DNA from: Actinomortierella ambigua
Lineage: Eukaryota; Mortierellomycota; Mortierellomycetes; Mortierellales; Mortierellaceae
Assembly: GCA_016098155.1 (NCBI GenBank)
Contig: JAAAJB010000378.1
Span: forward strand, 1-34,312
Direction: 5' to 3'
DNA length: 34,312 nt
The translations under genes were made by a program, and so were the position numbers. The notes below the pieces were generated by a model. That model did not search any database. It was not told the DNA's origin and saw only the letters and a list, made by a program, of their open reading frames with translations. The stretch's first letter is position 1. The number at the start of each line of letters is the position of its first letter. Positions 10,198 to 22,259 of the stretch are shown one piece after another.

Positions 10198-12415
10198 ATG
10201 GCTCCTGGAAAGAAGGCCGGCAAGGCTAATGCTGCTGCACAGGCAACCAACAAGCGCAAGGCTGAACAAAAGCCTGCTGCTGTCAACAAGAAGGCCAAGA
10301 CCACCACCACCACCGCCGCCACCAACGGCAAGAAGGGTGCTGCCAGCAACAAGGCCAAGCCAGCCAAGAAGCGCTCGGTGCAGGCTGCTGCTCAGGACGA
10401 CGACGAGGACGATGAGGATGATGAGTCGTGGGCCTATGGCGCTGTGAGCGACGACGACGACGACGAGGATGATGCTCACGTAGGTGACCTGGTAGGTCTT
10501 TATGTTTGGTGATCGATACTCTCTCTTTCTTCAACCCCACATCAACCTCTCCACTCTTCCACTCCCCCAACAAGCTTCTGATCAGGCCATACTAAGCATT
10601 TTAATTTCCTTATCGCTTCGATTCGCATGATTAGGACGACGAGTTTGTGTCTGCAGAGGAGGGCTCGGACATTGAAGTTGGCCAGCTTGACGATGACTTT
10701 TTGGGCGATGAGTTTGGCGATGAGGAAGGTGGTCAGGGCGCCGATCTGCTTGGCTCTGACGACGAGGAGGAAGGGGAAGGTGAGGGCGAGGATGAGGAGG
10801 ACATTTGGGCCAGCAGTGATGACGAGGACGACATGGAGACCAAGTCACGAAAGCTGGATGCGCAAGCGAAGCGCGAGGCCGAGGAGGCCGAGGCCGAGCT
10901 GACGACCAACATCCAGATGGAGGACGACAAGTACGTTCTGCCGACAGAGGCCGAGGCCCTGGACAGCACGGATCTGCAGGTGGTGCAGACACGTATTCAG
11001 GAGATTGTGCGAGTGCTGAACAATTTCCGCGAGATGCGTGAGGGCAACCGTTCGCGCCAGGACTATATCGATCAGCTGCTGAAGGATCTGTGCCTGTACT
11101 ATGGCTACAACGAGTACCTGATGGAGAAGCTCTTCTACATCTTCACTGTCTCGGAGGCCATCGAGTTCTTTGAGGCCAACGAGGTCCCTCGCCCGGTCAC
11201 CATCCGTACAAACACCTTGAAGACCCGTCGTCGTGAGCTCGCCCAGGCCTTGATCAACCGTGGTGTCAACTTGGATCCCATCGGCAAGTGGAGCAAGGTC
11301 GGCCTTCAGGTCTTTGACTCACCTGTCCCAGTCGGTGCCACGCCCGAGTATCTCGCTGGCCATTACATGCTGCAGGCCGCCTCGTCGTTCCTGCCCGTCA
11401 TGGCCCTTGCTCCCCAGGAGAATGAGCGTGTTTTGGATATGGCTTCTGCTCCCGGAGGAAAGAGTACCTATATTGGTAAGTCACCTTTTTTTTGAGCGCG
11501 CGCACATTCGCCCCTTCTTGCGATATTGGGTGATCAAGGTGCTTCTTTATTTTTTTTGTCTCTAACCCTTAATTTTGTGATTGTCATTCTGTAGCTGCGC
11601 TGATGAAGAACACCGGTATGGTTTTTGCCAACGATGCCAACAAGGAGCGTACAAAGGCTTTGGTGGCCAACATCCACCGTCTGGGCGTGAAGAACGCCGT
11701 GGTGTGCAACTACGATGGACGAGAGTTCCCCAACGTCATTGGCGGCTTTGACCGTATCCTGTTGGATGCGCCATGCTCGGGCACGGGAGTCATTTCGAAG
11801 GATGCGTCGGTGAAGACGAACAAATCGGAGCAGGATTTCCAAATGCTGTCGCACCTGCAGAAGCAGTTGATCCTGAGCGCGATTGACTCTGTGGATGCCG
11901 GTAGCAAGACGGGAGGCTATATCGTGTACTCGACGTGCTCGGTGACAGTGGATGAGAACGAGGATGTGGTCAACTATGCCCTTCGCAAGCGACCCAATGT
12001 GAAGCTCGTGTCGACGGGACTGGACTTTGGCAAGGAGGGCTTTACACGGTACCGGGAAAAGGTGTTCCACCCTTCGCTCAGCCTGACAAGGCGGTACTAC
12101 CCACACATGCACAACATGGACGGATTCTACGTCGCCAAGTTTAAGAAGCTGAGCAACAAGATTCCGGCCAAGAAGGCTGACGAGAAGGAGGACGAGGCCG
12201 ACGCTGAGGAGTTTGTCCCGATTGGCGAGGACGAGAAGCGCAACAAGAAGAAGCAGAACAAGGACGACAAGGCCAAGGTCGAGACACAAGAGGCAATCTC
12301 GTTCAATGACGAGGAGGATGAGCAGTTGATCCGTGTTTCACAGGCCAAGTTGCTGCAGCAGACAAAGGGTATCAAGCTGCGACCCAAGAAGAACAAGGGC
12401 GATGGCGAGAAGTAG
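10198..12415 (+). CDS. NOP2: 25S rRNA (cytosine-C5) methyltransferase Nop2/NSUN1
   Basis: Three exons: 10198-10479 (or 10491), 10635-11475 and 11595-12415. The product is 647 or 651 residues, close to yeast Nop2 (618). It is a nucleolar enzyme that methylates a cytosine in large-subunit rRNA and is needed for 60S assembly. The N-terminus is a basic Lys/Ala tail followed by long Asp/Glu tracts, as usual for Nop2. In 647-residue numbering, the SAM-binding motif [13 protein letters not shown] is at 362-374, DAPCSGTG at 432-439 and YSTCSV around 489. C489 is the expected nucleophile and C435 the expected product-release cysteine, by family analogy. The family signature FYVAKFKKL follows, then a charged Lys/Glu/Asp C-terminus. 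Intron 2 (11476-11594) splits a codon right after the SAM motif. Intron 1 has a TACTAAG-like branch site and ends TTAG. Confidence 0.96.
10480..10634 (+). other. NOP2 intron 1 with two in-frame tandem donors
   Basis: GTAGGT occurs at 10480 and again at 10492. Both leave phase 0 and join to GAC GAC GAG at 10635. Use of the distal donor adds four residues (VGDL). The branch-site candidate is TACTAAG near 10594-10600, and the acceptor is GATTAG. Confidence 0.75.
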
Positions 12416-14920
12416 TCGGATTTCGGATTAGTTTAGACCGCATTTTTCACTCCCCCCCCCCCTCCTCCTCATTCAGCACACTTTTTACACACAGAGAGCA
12501 TATCAATGTATTATTTTACAATTATTCCCAAAGCGCGGGCCAACATTATCTATGCTTCTAATGCGCAGCAAGAAGACAACCCTTTTTTTTTGTCTTTGCT
12601 TCGCGTCGTTTGTTTTGGTTCATTCATACTTGCAGGGAAGGTACAATACGTTATATAGTTTACATGGCGTAGCTACTGGGGGGCTGAGCAGAGAATGGTG
12701 TACAAGGAATGGGTCGGCAATCATAGTCAAAATATGGACGAGCAACCCGCTTGACATGCTCTCTAAGCTCGCCGGCACATGGCCTGATAGCGATTTCTCG
12801 CTCTAAAGAGGTGGGCTGTTGTTTTCAATCATTATTGGTGGGACGAGTGCTCAAACTCAAATTTCGTTCGGACCTTTTCGCACCATTCCCACTTCACACT
12901 TCTCCACCTTCCACAACAGTCTCACACACTGGCTGATTTCTCGGTGTCTTTGTTTTCTGTGTGTACTCCATGTGGGCCGACACCGAAAACTATCCAATCT
13001 TGTTGAATGGCAGACTGGAAAAGAAAAATTCGGGCGGGGTTTACCATATCCCTTTTGTGGCACCTTCCAAGAGGGAGTGTTCGGTCTTTGCTCTCTCCGT
13101 CCGCTGCTTCGGGGGGTGCGTCTGTCTCAGGGAATAGTTTTTTTATTTTCCATCAACTACGACTAGACTGCCTCTCACCCATGGATTCTCTAGACCAAAA
13201 GTGGGGAGCATCTTCCTCCATCCCAGCATCCTGACACAAAGACAAGAGGAGTCACGGCAGAAATCGATGCTGCACCGCCAGAGCCTTCTTTGTACTACAT
13301 GTCAAATCAAGTACTAAAAGAATTGTTATTGTTGACCATGGTGTACGGTACGTATGTACAGCACAATGAAGGACAAAAGCAGTGGAAGGAGTAAGCCCTT
13401 CATCCATACATCGTTTAGTTCAGACCAGGGTGGTAGCACACAAGCTAGTTTCCTTGGGAAGGATGTAAGTACTTTGATGCTAAGGAGATAATGGAATGCG
13501 ATGGTTAAAATAAAACAAAAAATTGCAACAAACAACACACACAGCACAACCCTGACTTGGCAAAGTGACCGAGTGAGTGAGTGAGTAGGGGTGTGGCCTG
13601 ATGGATTCTGAGTCCTCTTTCTGTTTCTCTCCTAGTGACAATGACGATTGAGAGATAACGATGTGGCGCCCTGTGCACGTTTCGGCTGGTCCACAGATCA
13701 TTCTTTTGTTACTCGATGGGGAGAGGGGAAAGGGGGGGGGGGGGAAACAACTTTCTTCTCACCCTCTCTCCAGCCGAAATGTGCGTGGGAGGACAATTTT
13801 CGTCAAGGAGTTGTGCGTCCCTTGCTGACGAGGGAAAATGTGGCTCATAGGAAAGATTGCCGACCTTGACTCCCTCTCGGGAAGGGGTGCTGCTTGATAG
13901 GGAAGTGTGGCACGTTTACCATGTCCTATGGAGCCAGCGCGTGATACTGGCTGAGGAAAGAAAAGTAGAGAGAGAGAAAAAAAAAGGGGGGGGGGGTAGA
14001 CGACAACGTTGGCACGAGGGATAAAGGGTGAGAAACTGACTGATAACTGATGGATTGAGACTGATCGACTGATGGTCGGCGAGTGGGAGGGCAAGAAACA
14101 GGCGACTTGGATGGCCTTTTTCATCTATCCCTCTCATACTGTCATAGCGCATCGTGCCCCTGGGGTGTCATCCGGCATGGATGACCAAAAGACAGCAACA
14201 GGGAAGGGATTATTATACAATAGTGTACTGCACGTAAACCACATTTCCCGTAAACGAGAGAAAGAGTGGTGCTAAAAGCGGGTTGCCAGACAAGGATGCG
14301 CCGAAGAGGGAGCAACGGCCGTCAACAAATGCCTGACAAGGGCTGTCTGCGTGTATCTCTTGTTTTGCCCTGTTCCAGGTACGAAATTCGCATGCATGCA
14401 GCCGATACGTGTGTTGTTTTGTCGCCTGTTGTCGCTGGAAGCAAAAGTTGGAGGGAGGACGAGGACGAATGAAAAAATATTGTGGGAGCCGTGGGGTGGG
14501 TCGGGGTGGCATCCCCGTCTTTTCTTGTCTCCCTCTCATCCTCTCTCTCTCTATGTCTGTCTGTCTGTCCGTCTGCTGTGATCCCCAACAGAGTGGCGAG
14601 AGGTAGCTGGACAGAGGCAAGGCAGTACTTCATTCCAACGGGCGGAACTTCCCTTCTTCCTCTTCCTCCTGCTGGTCCTCCTGGTCCTCCTCGTCAATTC
14701 CCGAGCGGGGCGATGCTGGATGTACCTCTATCAATAGACTTTTGTCCCTGGCCAAACGAGTTTGAAAGAAGCAAGCGATAAAGTGAGAAAATACAAAAGA
14801 GAGACAGACACCACAACAAACCTTGGTTGGCACTCAATTCAATTGGGCCTCTTCTTTTCTCGTCCCATGTTTTTTGGGTGTGCCTGAAGCCTGAAGATTT
14901 TTTTTTCTCCAAGTACTGAC
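12416..14920. other. Intergenic, no supported gene (2.5 kb)
   Basis: The 3' flank of NOP2 has a C10 run near 12452. Further on there are GAGT repeats (13571-13588), a G13 run (about 13732-13744) and a second G-run near 13986. Open frames of 60-135 codons exist on both strands, but none has a domain, leader or splice partner that I can support. Confidence 0.55.
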
Positions 14921-14924
14921 TACT

Positions 14925-15140
14925 TGTGCCTCTTCTTTCTTCTTGTCTTCTTTCATCTTTTCCGGACCGCCATCATCATCCTCTTCTCCTCACACCTACA
15001 TTCTCCTCATCCTTGTGTGGCGTGTGCTGTCCATCCCTCCTTCTCGCTCCTCCGACCGACTGGTTGTCCCTCGACTGATCGTCATCATCCTTTCTTTGGC
15101 TTGGTCTGTTCCCCTCATCCCTCCTTTTTATTACCCGCGA
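14925..15140 (+). promoter_or_regulatory. Pyrimidine-rich leader of the desaturase gene
   Basis: About 215 bases dominated by CTT, CTC and TCC run to a few bases before the ATG at 15147. The frame stays open through it back to 14943, but the translation is Ser/Phe/Ile/Leu-rich low complexity and lacks the cytochrome b5 start, so it is read as untranslated leader. Confidence 0.5.
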
Positions 15141-15146
15141 TTAGCC

Positions 15147-16610
15147 ATGCCGCCAGAATCCACCTTCGTGGAGCCTTTGGCCTCCAAGAACATCATCACT
15201 CGCACTCAGCTCGAAGCCCGATGCAAGGCTGGCGAGGTCCTGATTGTCGTCAACCACAAGGTGTACAAGCTCGACAAGTGGATTAAGCACCATCCAGGTG
15301 GACAGCTCGCTATTCGACACTGCATTGGCCGTGACTGCACGGACGAGGTGCGCGCGTTGCACCCGGACTACGTGCTGCAGAAGAAGATCAAGTACTTTGA
15401 GATTGGCGACTTCCGACCCGTAGACACGGACGACCTGCTCTCGGCAGTGCCTGCACTTACGCCCAAGACCAAGGAGGAGATCTTTGAGGCCCAGCATAAA
15501 CAGGTATCGGCCGCTTACCGCAAACTGGAGGACCGGCTCAAGGTCGATGGCCTGTTTGCCACCAACTATACCAACTATGCCTGGGAATTTGCGCGCTACC
15601 TGACGCTCTTCACCATGTCATGGGTGTTTAACCTGTGGGGTACATGCACACTGCACTACATGGTGTCGGCTCTGTGCCTCGCCTTGTTTTGGCATCAAGT
15701 CTCGTTCTTTGCCCATGATGCTGGCCATAATGCGATCACGCATAGCCTACCCATCGACAACGGCATCGGTATCGTCTTGGCCGACTGCTTGGGCGGTCTC
15801 TCGATCGGCTGGTGGAAAAAGTCGCACTACGTGCACCATATTGTGACCAACCACCCGATCCACGACCCGGATATCCAGCACCTGCCATTCTTTGCCGTCA
15901 CAACCAAGGTGTTCAAGGGCTTCTTCTCGACCTACCACAACCGTCAGATGGACTTTGACCGGGTAGCACAGTTCTTTGTCTCTTACCAACATTACCTGTA
16001 CTACCCCATCCTCATGTTTGGACGCTTCAACCTGTACGTCCAGTCGATGCTGTTCCTGATCAACGAGCCTGTGTATCCCTACCGCAAGCAAGAGTTGTTT
16101 GGTCTGCTGATCTACTGGATTTGGTTCCCCTGGTTCCTGTACCAGCTGCCTTCGGCCAACATTATCATCGCCTACATCTTTGTGTCGCACATGTTCACAT
16201 TTATGCTGCACGTCCAGATCACGCTGTCGCACTTTGGCATGTCGACGGACGAGCTTGGAGACCACGAATCCTTTGCGGCCAAGATGCTCCGCACAACGAT
16301 GGATGTGGACTGCCCAACATGGCTGGACTGGTTCCACGGCGGCTTGCAGTTCCAGGCGATCCACCACTTGTTCCCACGCATGCCACGCCATAATTTGCGT
16401 TCGGCTCAGCCCTACGTGAAGGAGTTTTGCGAGGAGGTTGGATTGACGTACCACATCCACAACTTTACCAAGGGCAACAAGATTGTCATCTCGGCACTCA
16501 AGGATGTGGCAGACCAGGTCGGCTTCTTCTTTGAGGTTGCCAAGCACGAGGCCAAGGAGTTTGTTGATAGCCAAAAGATTGTTGCGCCAGAGTCGAAGAA
16601 GACCTGCTAA
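15147..16610 (+). CDS. Sphingolipid delta-8 desaturase (cytochrome b5 fusion)
   Basis: One exon, 487 residues. The enzyme is predicted to sit in the ER membrane and introduce a double bond at C8 of the sphingoid base of ceramide, a step toward fungal glucosylceramide. The N-terminal cytochrome b5 domain (about 15-95) has the HPGG heme site at H49-G52 and the second heme ligand at H72. The fatty-acid-desaturase domain carries the three His boxes: HDAGH (190-194), HYVHH (227-231) and QAIHH (403-407). Hydrophobic spans lie around 155-185, 200-222, 318-333 and 336-356. The context after box 2 (IVTNHPIHDPDIQHLPFF) and box 3 (HLFPRMPRHNLR) resembles fungal delta-8 sphingolipid desaturases more than delta-6 acyl desaturases, which usually have QIEHH. 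Substrate remains inference. The ATG at 15147 was chosen because the b5 fold starts just after it; a longer frame upstream is low-complexity leader. The neighbour downstream is IRE1. Confidence 0.92.
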   Translation: MPPESTFVEPLASKNIITRTQLEARCKAGEVLIVVNHKVYKLDKWIKHHPGGQLAIRHCIGRDCTDEVRALHPDYVLQKKIKYFEIGDFRPVDTDDLLSAVPALTPKTKEEIFEAQHKQVSAAYRKLEDRLKVDGLFATNYTNYAWEFARYLTLFTMSWVFNLWGTCTLHYMVSALCLALFWHQVSFFAHDAGHNAITHSLPIDNGIGIVLADCLGGLSIGWWKKSHYVHHIVTNHPIHDPDIQHLPFFAVTTKVFKGFFSTYHNRQMDFDRVAQFFVSYQHYLYYPILMFGRFNLYVQSMLFLINEPVYPYRKQELFGLLIYWIWFPWFLYQLPSANIIIAYIFVSHMFTFMLHVQITLSHFGMSTDELGDHESFAAKMLRTTMDVDCPTWLDWFHGGLQFQAIHHLFPRMPRHNLRSAQPYVKEFCEEVGLTYHIHNFTKGNKIVISALKDVADQVGFFFEVAKHEAKEFVDSQKIVAPESKKTC

Positions 16611-16835
16611 ACAACAAGTTTCTTGGGGGCTGGGACAGACCTACCTGCATTTAATTTTCTTTTGTTCCTCTTTCATCTTAGTGTGGTTTGGTCCGGTGAA
16701 CTACCCTCTTTTCCTCTTTCCTATATTTTTCATTTCCTCTTGTATTTGTACCATCACTCACTCTCACTCTATTAAGCGAGGCTGTCCGTAGTCCAACCAA
16801 GGCCAATGCTTTAGACTTTTGCTGCTCTAGTTTAC

Positions 16836-16841
16836 ATTAAA
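16836..16841 (+). terminator. Possible polyadenylation signal ATTAAA
   Basis: A common variant hexamer 226 bases after the desaturase stop codon, within a T-rich flank. Confidence 0.4.
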
Positions 16842-17379
16842 GCGATTGCTTGCAAACTCACTTGAGGAACGACTGATGATGGATGAATTCATCGCGTGAT
16901 AGGACCGTTGAACCGATCAGAAACTGATAAGCTGATCATTCCTAGGCCCTCTTCCTTCTCCCCCCTCCCCTTACCTCCTTCTTTCCACTTGTGGCAGTGA
17001 CCATGGGTGAGTGCCGAGATGGGGTGGGCCCCTCGGTCAGATAGAAATGACTACTTGCAGCCTCATGGTTTGGGATGGGAGAAACGCTCTCCCCCGCCCG
17101 CCCGCCCGTGTTTGCTATGGAGTGTTCAGGTGTTGTGTCAGGTCACTTCTTTGTTCTCTCGGATCCTCGGATCCCTTTACACTTTCCAAGCCACCATTCG
17201 GGTCTTGAAGGTTTGAGTGTGTCAGCATTGGGTCCTGGGCATTCATCTCATTTCTCTCCCTTTCCCCACACCCAACATCCCATTCCATTCGCATGACAAT
17301 GTCTTCATTGAATTGCTGAACTCTGTTGACTTTTGCGCCTGTCTGCACAGCCCCATAGCCAGCCTGAGTGTCGCTTCAT
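16842..17379. other. Intergenic between desaturase and IRE1
   Basis: Contains repeated GATC/GATGA-like words near 16870-16940 and a CCCGCC repeat near 17095-17106. No gene was seen. Confidence 0.6.
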
Positions 17380-17492
17380 CCCCTTCCATTCCGCATCCAT
17401 TGCCATTCTCCTCCTCTCTCGTCTCTCCCTCTCCCTCATATACACTCAACACACTCTCACACACACATTCTCTCTCACTTGCACCTTCTCTT

Positions 17493-17529
<37 letters not shown>

Positions 17530-17600
17530 CCTGCGCCCCCTGTCCCCCACCCACCTGCCACTCTCGACAATTCCCCTCCTATCCCTCCGCTGCAACCTCG
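17380..17600 (+). promoter_or_regulatory. Pyrimidine-rich leader of IRE1 with (CT)n
   Basis: A C/T-dominated stretch with CACA words and a (CT)n run near 17497-17526, ending just before the ATG at 17611. The open frame through it encodes only Ser/Leu/His/Pro low complexity. The signal peptide begins at the internal ATG, so this is read as leader. Confidence 0.5.
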
Positions 17601-17610
17601 TAGGAGAGAA

Positions 17611-20600
17611 ATGGCCATCATGAGGGCGGGCGACAGACCTGGTCTCTTCTCCATCTACTTCTGCGTATGTCTACTGTCGCTTATCTACCTCTTCCCAGCG
17701 ACACCCGCAGCAGAGGCCAACCCAGGCATGGTCATTTCTCGCTACGATGAATTCCCCAGCCTGAATTTGGACCTCGATAACGACCCCCACCAGCACCGCC
17801 ACGCACTCAACCAACAGCAAGAGCAAGAGAAACAGTGGGTACCGCAGCCTACCCAGGTATACCCCATTGATGTCCAGCCGTCCATCCTGACACAGGAGAG
17901 CCTAGACGATAATGACAGTGACACCGCTCTCCCATCGCCACGCTCGAACAGGCTCGTTGTTGCTTCTCCACCGCCAGCACCGGCGACGAAGAAGTATAAG
18001 CGGTTTATTGACGACGAGACGACAGGGAAGGTGATTCACATGCCAATGCATGACAAGTACGTCCACAATGGGCTGGCCCTCGTATCCACCGTGGATGGGA
18101 GCCTGCATTGCATCGACAAGAAGGACGCCACGATCCTCTGGACGCGGCCAGCCGCTACGGGCGCAGCATTGTCGTATGCCTTTCCTGGGTCTAGCGAGGA
18201 TTCTCAGGTGGACCCTGCAGTGCCCAATGGCGGCTCGCGCGACGACTGGACCTTTGTCGTCGAACCTTCGCAAAAGCCGCGTTTGTATCTCAACACGGCC
18301 AAAAAACTTCAGGTGAGTTTTTCTGGAGTTATTTTTGGGGCATTTTAGTTAATATCTCAATTGAGGCGGTAATTATAGTGGACTGGGTAGAGAAACAGGC
18401 ACCTGTGATAACTTTTCCAACACCAAAGCGGCGGAACGTAGCTGGACAGGGAAAAACAACAACAACAACAAAAACAAAAATGGCTTTGAGGGGGTCAAAT
18501 AGTTCAAGGTTCAAGGTTCATAGGGATGGTCTGTCGTTGCTCCACGTAGCAGGACAGGTATCCTCGCATAAATGAGCAATTGAAGAACTGGACTTTTTTG
18601 TTCCACAGACAAATCACAGGTCGACCTTGATTAGAGAAACACCATCCAAAAGGGGTGACCCAACCAACAACATACCATCTGACAACTGGCGTTGCGGTGG
18701 CGATGCACTGCACCGGTGTGATCGTTTATTTGCCTTGTCCTCATGTGCCGAGTCTAACCACACCACCTGTCCGTTTGTAGCCCATAGCCGAGCTATCGCA
18801 GCTGTTGCAAAGCTCACCGCTGATCCTTGGCGACGGTACCAGCATGTTCACGTCCAAAACAACTGGTCTGATCGAGCTATACGTCGGAACTGGCCAAGTC
18901 GCGTCTGCTTTCCCAGCCGATAGCGTGTGCGCGGACCTTGAGGATGAGCATGCTCATGCTGCCCACCTTGGGCCGCAACTGACTGTGCATGTTGGAATTG
19001 CTAGTAAGTCTTTTACTGTGCGAACTCCCCCTCCCTCCCTCGCCTCCTCCCTCTTCCACACACACACACACACACACACACGCACGCACATACATCCACA
19101 CACATCCTTCCTTTCACACCAAGGCGCTTTAAGCATGGCAGTGCTCTGACAACTCTCCAACGCGTCTCTTTCATTGCTGAACACGAATAGAGTACACAAT
19201 CATCATTATTGATCCGGTGAGACAAAAGAGGTGGGACATCACCTACACAGAGTACATCCCACCAAAATCCAACACGCCCCTCCCACCTAGCAAAACGTGG
19301 ATCGGAAATGTGCACCAGGACCTCAAGACCATCCACATGTGGGATGACCTACGCCAAGAATTCAAGACTGGCTGGATGCAGACGCTCAACTCGTCGACAA
19401 CAGCCGTGTTCGACGTGTATCAGAGCAGGACCTCACAACGTGCACTTTTGGCTCGCCAGGCCACGCGACCGCTCGACCGACTCAAGAAGAACCAGCCAGG
19501 AATGCCGGTGGCGTACATTAACGTCTATGCTGATCAGCCGTACGTGATCGCCAAGGAGGACGTGCCCATTAAAATATCGGACGTGTACGCACTTGGTATT
19601 GAGGACGGCACGAATCCGGAGGAGAAGTGCCACTTGAGCAACAAGTTCCCCAGCTGTCTCGTGGGCATGCACCCCATTGGCGAAGCGCTCAACCTGCCGG
19701 GCCTTGTGATTGAGGGACCCAAACAGGAGGTCCTCGGCGGCCATCTTGACAAGGGGACGGAGGGTCAGCAGACGGACAAACCCCGACGTCCAGAGATTGG
19801 CGAAGGCGAGAAGACACAGGGCGGTGGCCAAGCTAGCAAGGGAGGCAGCAGTGGCAGTGGTGGCAGCGGCACACCTAGGTGGAGCATCACCGATGGTACG
19901 GACCAGAAGCCATCGACGGCGACGACGGTTATTGGATGGTTGGTGATCTTTACGGTGGTCATGGTGATTGCATTTCTCAACGGGTGGACCGATTACATCA
20001 CGCAACCTGTGGACTCATTTTTGGAGGAACATCGCGTTGGCCTGCGCATCGAAGATGTGGCACGAGCGTTGAGGCGCGGTGCACAGGTGCTCGGCATCAC
20101 ACCCGCCCATCCGACCTTGCCCCTGAGTGCCAATCCTAACGATACTGCTGCGGCTTTGCTGGAACAAGAGGAGCTCTTGGATGAAAAGGGTCGACCCTCT
20201 ACTTCTCAGTCGGGTGCAGGAGGTGGTGGCGGTGGAGGGAACGGCGACGACAAGGAAAAGCCTGGCAAAGGAGCGCGTGAGGATGGCAAGCCTCATGGTC
20301 GTCGGAAGAAGCGAGGTCGTGGAGGCAAGGGTGCAGCAGCAGCTGCTGCTGCTGCCGCTGCCTCTGCCTCTGCTACATCCCCGGCATCGGGGGCCTCCAA
20401 TGACGACGGCCATGAAGATTCTGCAGCAGCAGAAAAAGCGGCTCTGAAGCAGGAAACGTCCGAGGGAGGATCCAAGGGAGATCGAAAGTCGGTTGGCATT
20501 CAGGACGATCAAGCCCCACGCAAGTCTACAGACTCGGAGCGGACACAAGAGCTCCCAAACTCGGCAGGCTCATCCACAAGCTCTCCTTCGACTGCGATGG

Positions 20601-22259
20601 TGGCGCCACCGCTCAAGTCGATCACAGTGTCAGAGTCTGTGCTTGGATATGGCAGCCACGGCACGGTTGTGTACAAGGGCGGCTATGAAGGGCGACAGGT
20701 GGCAGTGAAGCGCATGTTGATCGACTTTTACGATGTGGCCTATCAGGAAGTCAAGCTGTTGCAGGAGAGTGACGACCATCCGAATGTGGTTCGGTATTTC
20801 CGGAGCGAGCAATGCGACCGGTTTTTGTACATTGCGCTAGAGTTGTGTGCAGGATCACTGGATGACCTGATTGACCGCGGTCATCAACAACCTTACCGGG
20901 ACCTATTGGCAACGTTCTCGCCGCAACGGATACTGCACCAGATCATCTCGGGCATTCACCATCTGCACAGTCTGAAGATTGTGCATCGGGACATCAAGCC
21001 TCAAAATATTTTGATTGCAGAGCCGAAGCGACGGCCAAAGTTTTCGACATCGGGATCGAGCAACAAGAGTCCCGGCATGCCGTCACCGCCACAGTTGGGC
21101 GACAGCGGAATGATTACGGGGGTGGTGGTGCGATCAAGCACGCCCACGGTGTCGCCGGCGACGGAGATGCATCCTGGTCGAGTGATGATTTCGGATTTTG
21201 GGCTGTGTCGCAAGCTGGAGAATGATCAGTCGAGCTTCCACAACACGACGATGCACGGCGGGCATGTTGGACGTGGTGGGGGTACGATTGGCTGGCGAGC
21301 ACCCGAGTGTTTTGCCGCGATCGAGGGCCAAGAGTCGAGCGATGATCAGCTGGAGCGGATGGTGGATGGACTCCGGCGTGGCAGCGCGGCGGAGGACGAT
21401 GACGAAAGTAGTAGCAGTCAGAGTGGTGGTCGGCAGGCCAGTAGTGGAGGAGGAGGAGGGCGGATGACGCGAGCGATCGACATCTTTTCGGCGGGGTGTG
21501 TCTTTTACTATGTGTTGACGAATGGCGACCATCCGTTTGGAGACCGGTATTCGCGTGAGCGAAACATCTTGTTGAACCGCCCGGACCTCTCCGGCCTGGA
21601 TGCGCTGGGCACGGAGGGTATTGAGGCCAAGGACCTGATCGCCAAGATGATTAGCCATGACCCTCGGGATCGACCGGACGCTTGGACGGTGATGCACCAT
21701 CCGTTTTTCTGGTCGAGCAGTAAACGACTGTTGTTTATGCAGGACTGTTCGGACCGGTTTGAAATTGAGGATCGGGTCGAGGGCCGGGAGGGCCAGGTCA
21801 CGCCACTGTTGATGAAGCTGGAACATAACGCAAAGGAGATCTTGGTCAAGGACTGGTATAAGGTCATTGATCGAGTGCTGGTCGAGAACTTGGGCAAGTA
21901 CCGCAAATATGATGGCCATAGTGTGCGCGACCTGTTGCGTGCTTTGCGGAATAAGGTAATAACGACGCACATTCATATATATTATATGGAAGCCGGGCCC
22001 ACTGGAGGGGTCGTTTGCTATTCATTTTTTTTTGTCTGATGCTAACACCTCTGTCCATATCTTCATTACTCTGCTGTAGAAACACCACTATCAAGACCTG
22101 CCGCCACATGTCAAGCGGGCGCTCGGCGAATTACCAGACGGGTTCTTAAACTATTTTACATCGCGATTCCCAAAGCTGATGCTCCACCTCTACTATCTCG
22201 TTGCGGACGATCATGTGCTACGAAACGAAAGCATGTTCCGCCATTACTTTACAGACTAG
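17611..22259 (+). CDS. IRE1: IRE1 unfolded-protein-response sensor kinase/endoribonuclease
   Basis: Four exons: 17611-18312, 18781-19003, 19191-21955 and 22080-22259, giving 1289 residues. It senses unfolded proteins in the ER lumen and splices a HAC1/XBP1-type mRNA. The signal peptide spans about residues 1-36. A PQQ/beta-propeller-like luminal domain begins with LVSTVDGSLHCIDKKDATIL, and the transmembrane helix is about 555-574. A cytosolic linker of about 215 residues with poly-Gly and poly-Ala tracts leads to the kinase: glycine loop GYGSHG (794-799), K815 of VAVKR, HRDIKPQN with D909, and DFG 977-979. The C-terminal KEN RNase domain aligns its catalytic set to yeast Y1043/R1056/N1057/H1061 as Y1215, R1228, N1229 and H1233. 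Two Ser/Gly-rich inserts sit in the kinase, one between HRDIKPQNIL and DFG and one after RAPECF. Introns have GTGAGT, GTAAGT and GTAATA donors; introns 1 and 3 have CTAAC branch sites. All catalytic residues are intact. Confidence 0.96.
19057..19081. repeat. (AC)n microsatellite in IRE1 intron 2
   Basis: An AC dinucleotide run inside the 187-base intron at 19004-19190. Confidence 0.9.

Noticed and set aside
10480..10634. Box C/D snoRNA hosted in NOP2 intron 1
   Set aside because: There is a GTGATCG and a CTGA, but no proper RTGATGA C box and no terminal stem.
15747..16574. 275-codon minus-strand frame opposite the desaturase
   Set aside because: It is a shadow of the desaturase reading frame; the plus strand has full domain and catalytic motif support.
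21134..21976. 280-codon minus-strand frame opposite the IRE1 kinase
   Set aside because: It is a shadow frame; the plus-strand kinase motifs are complete.
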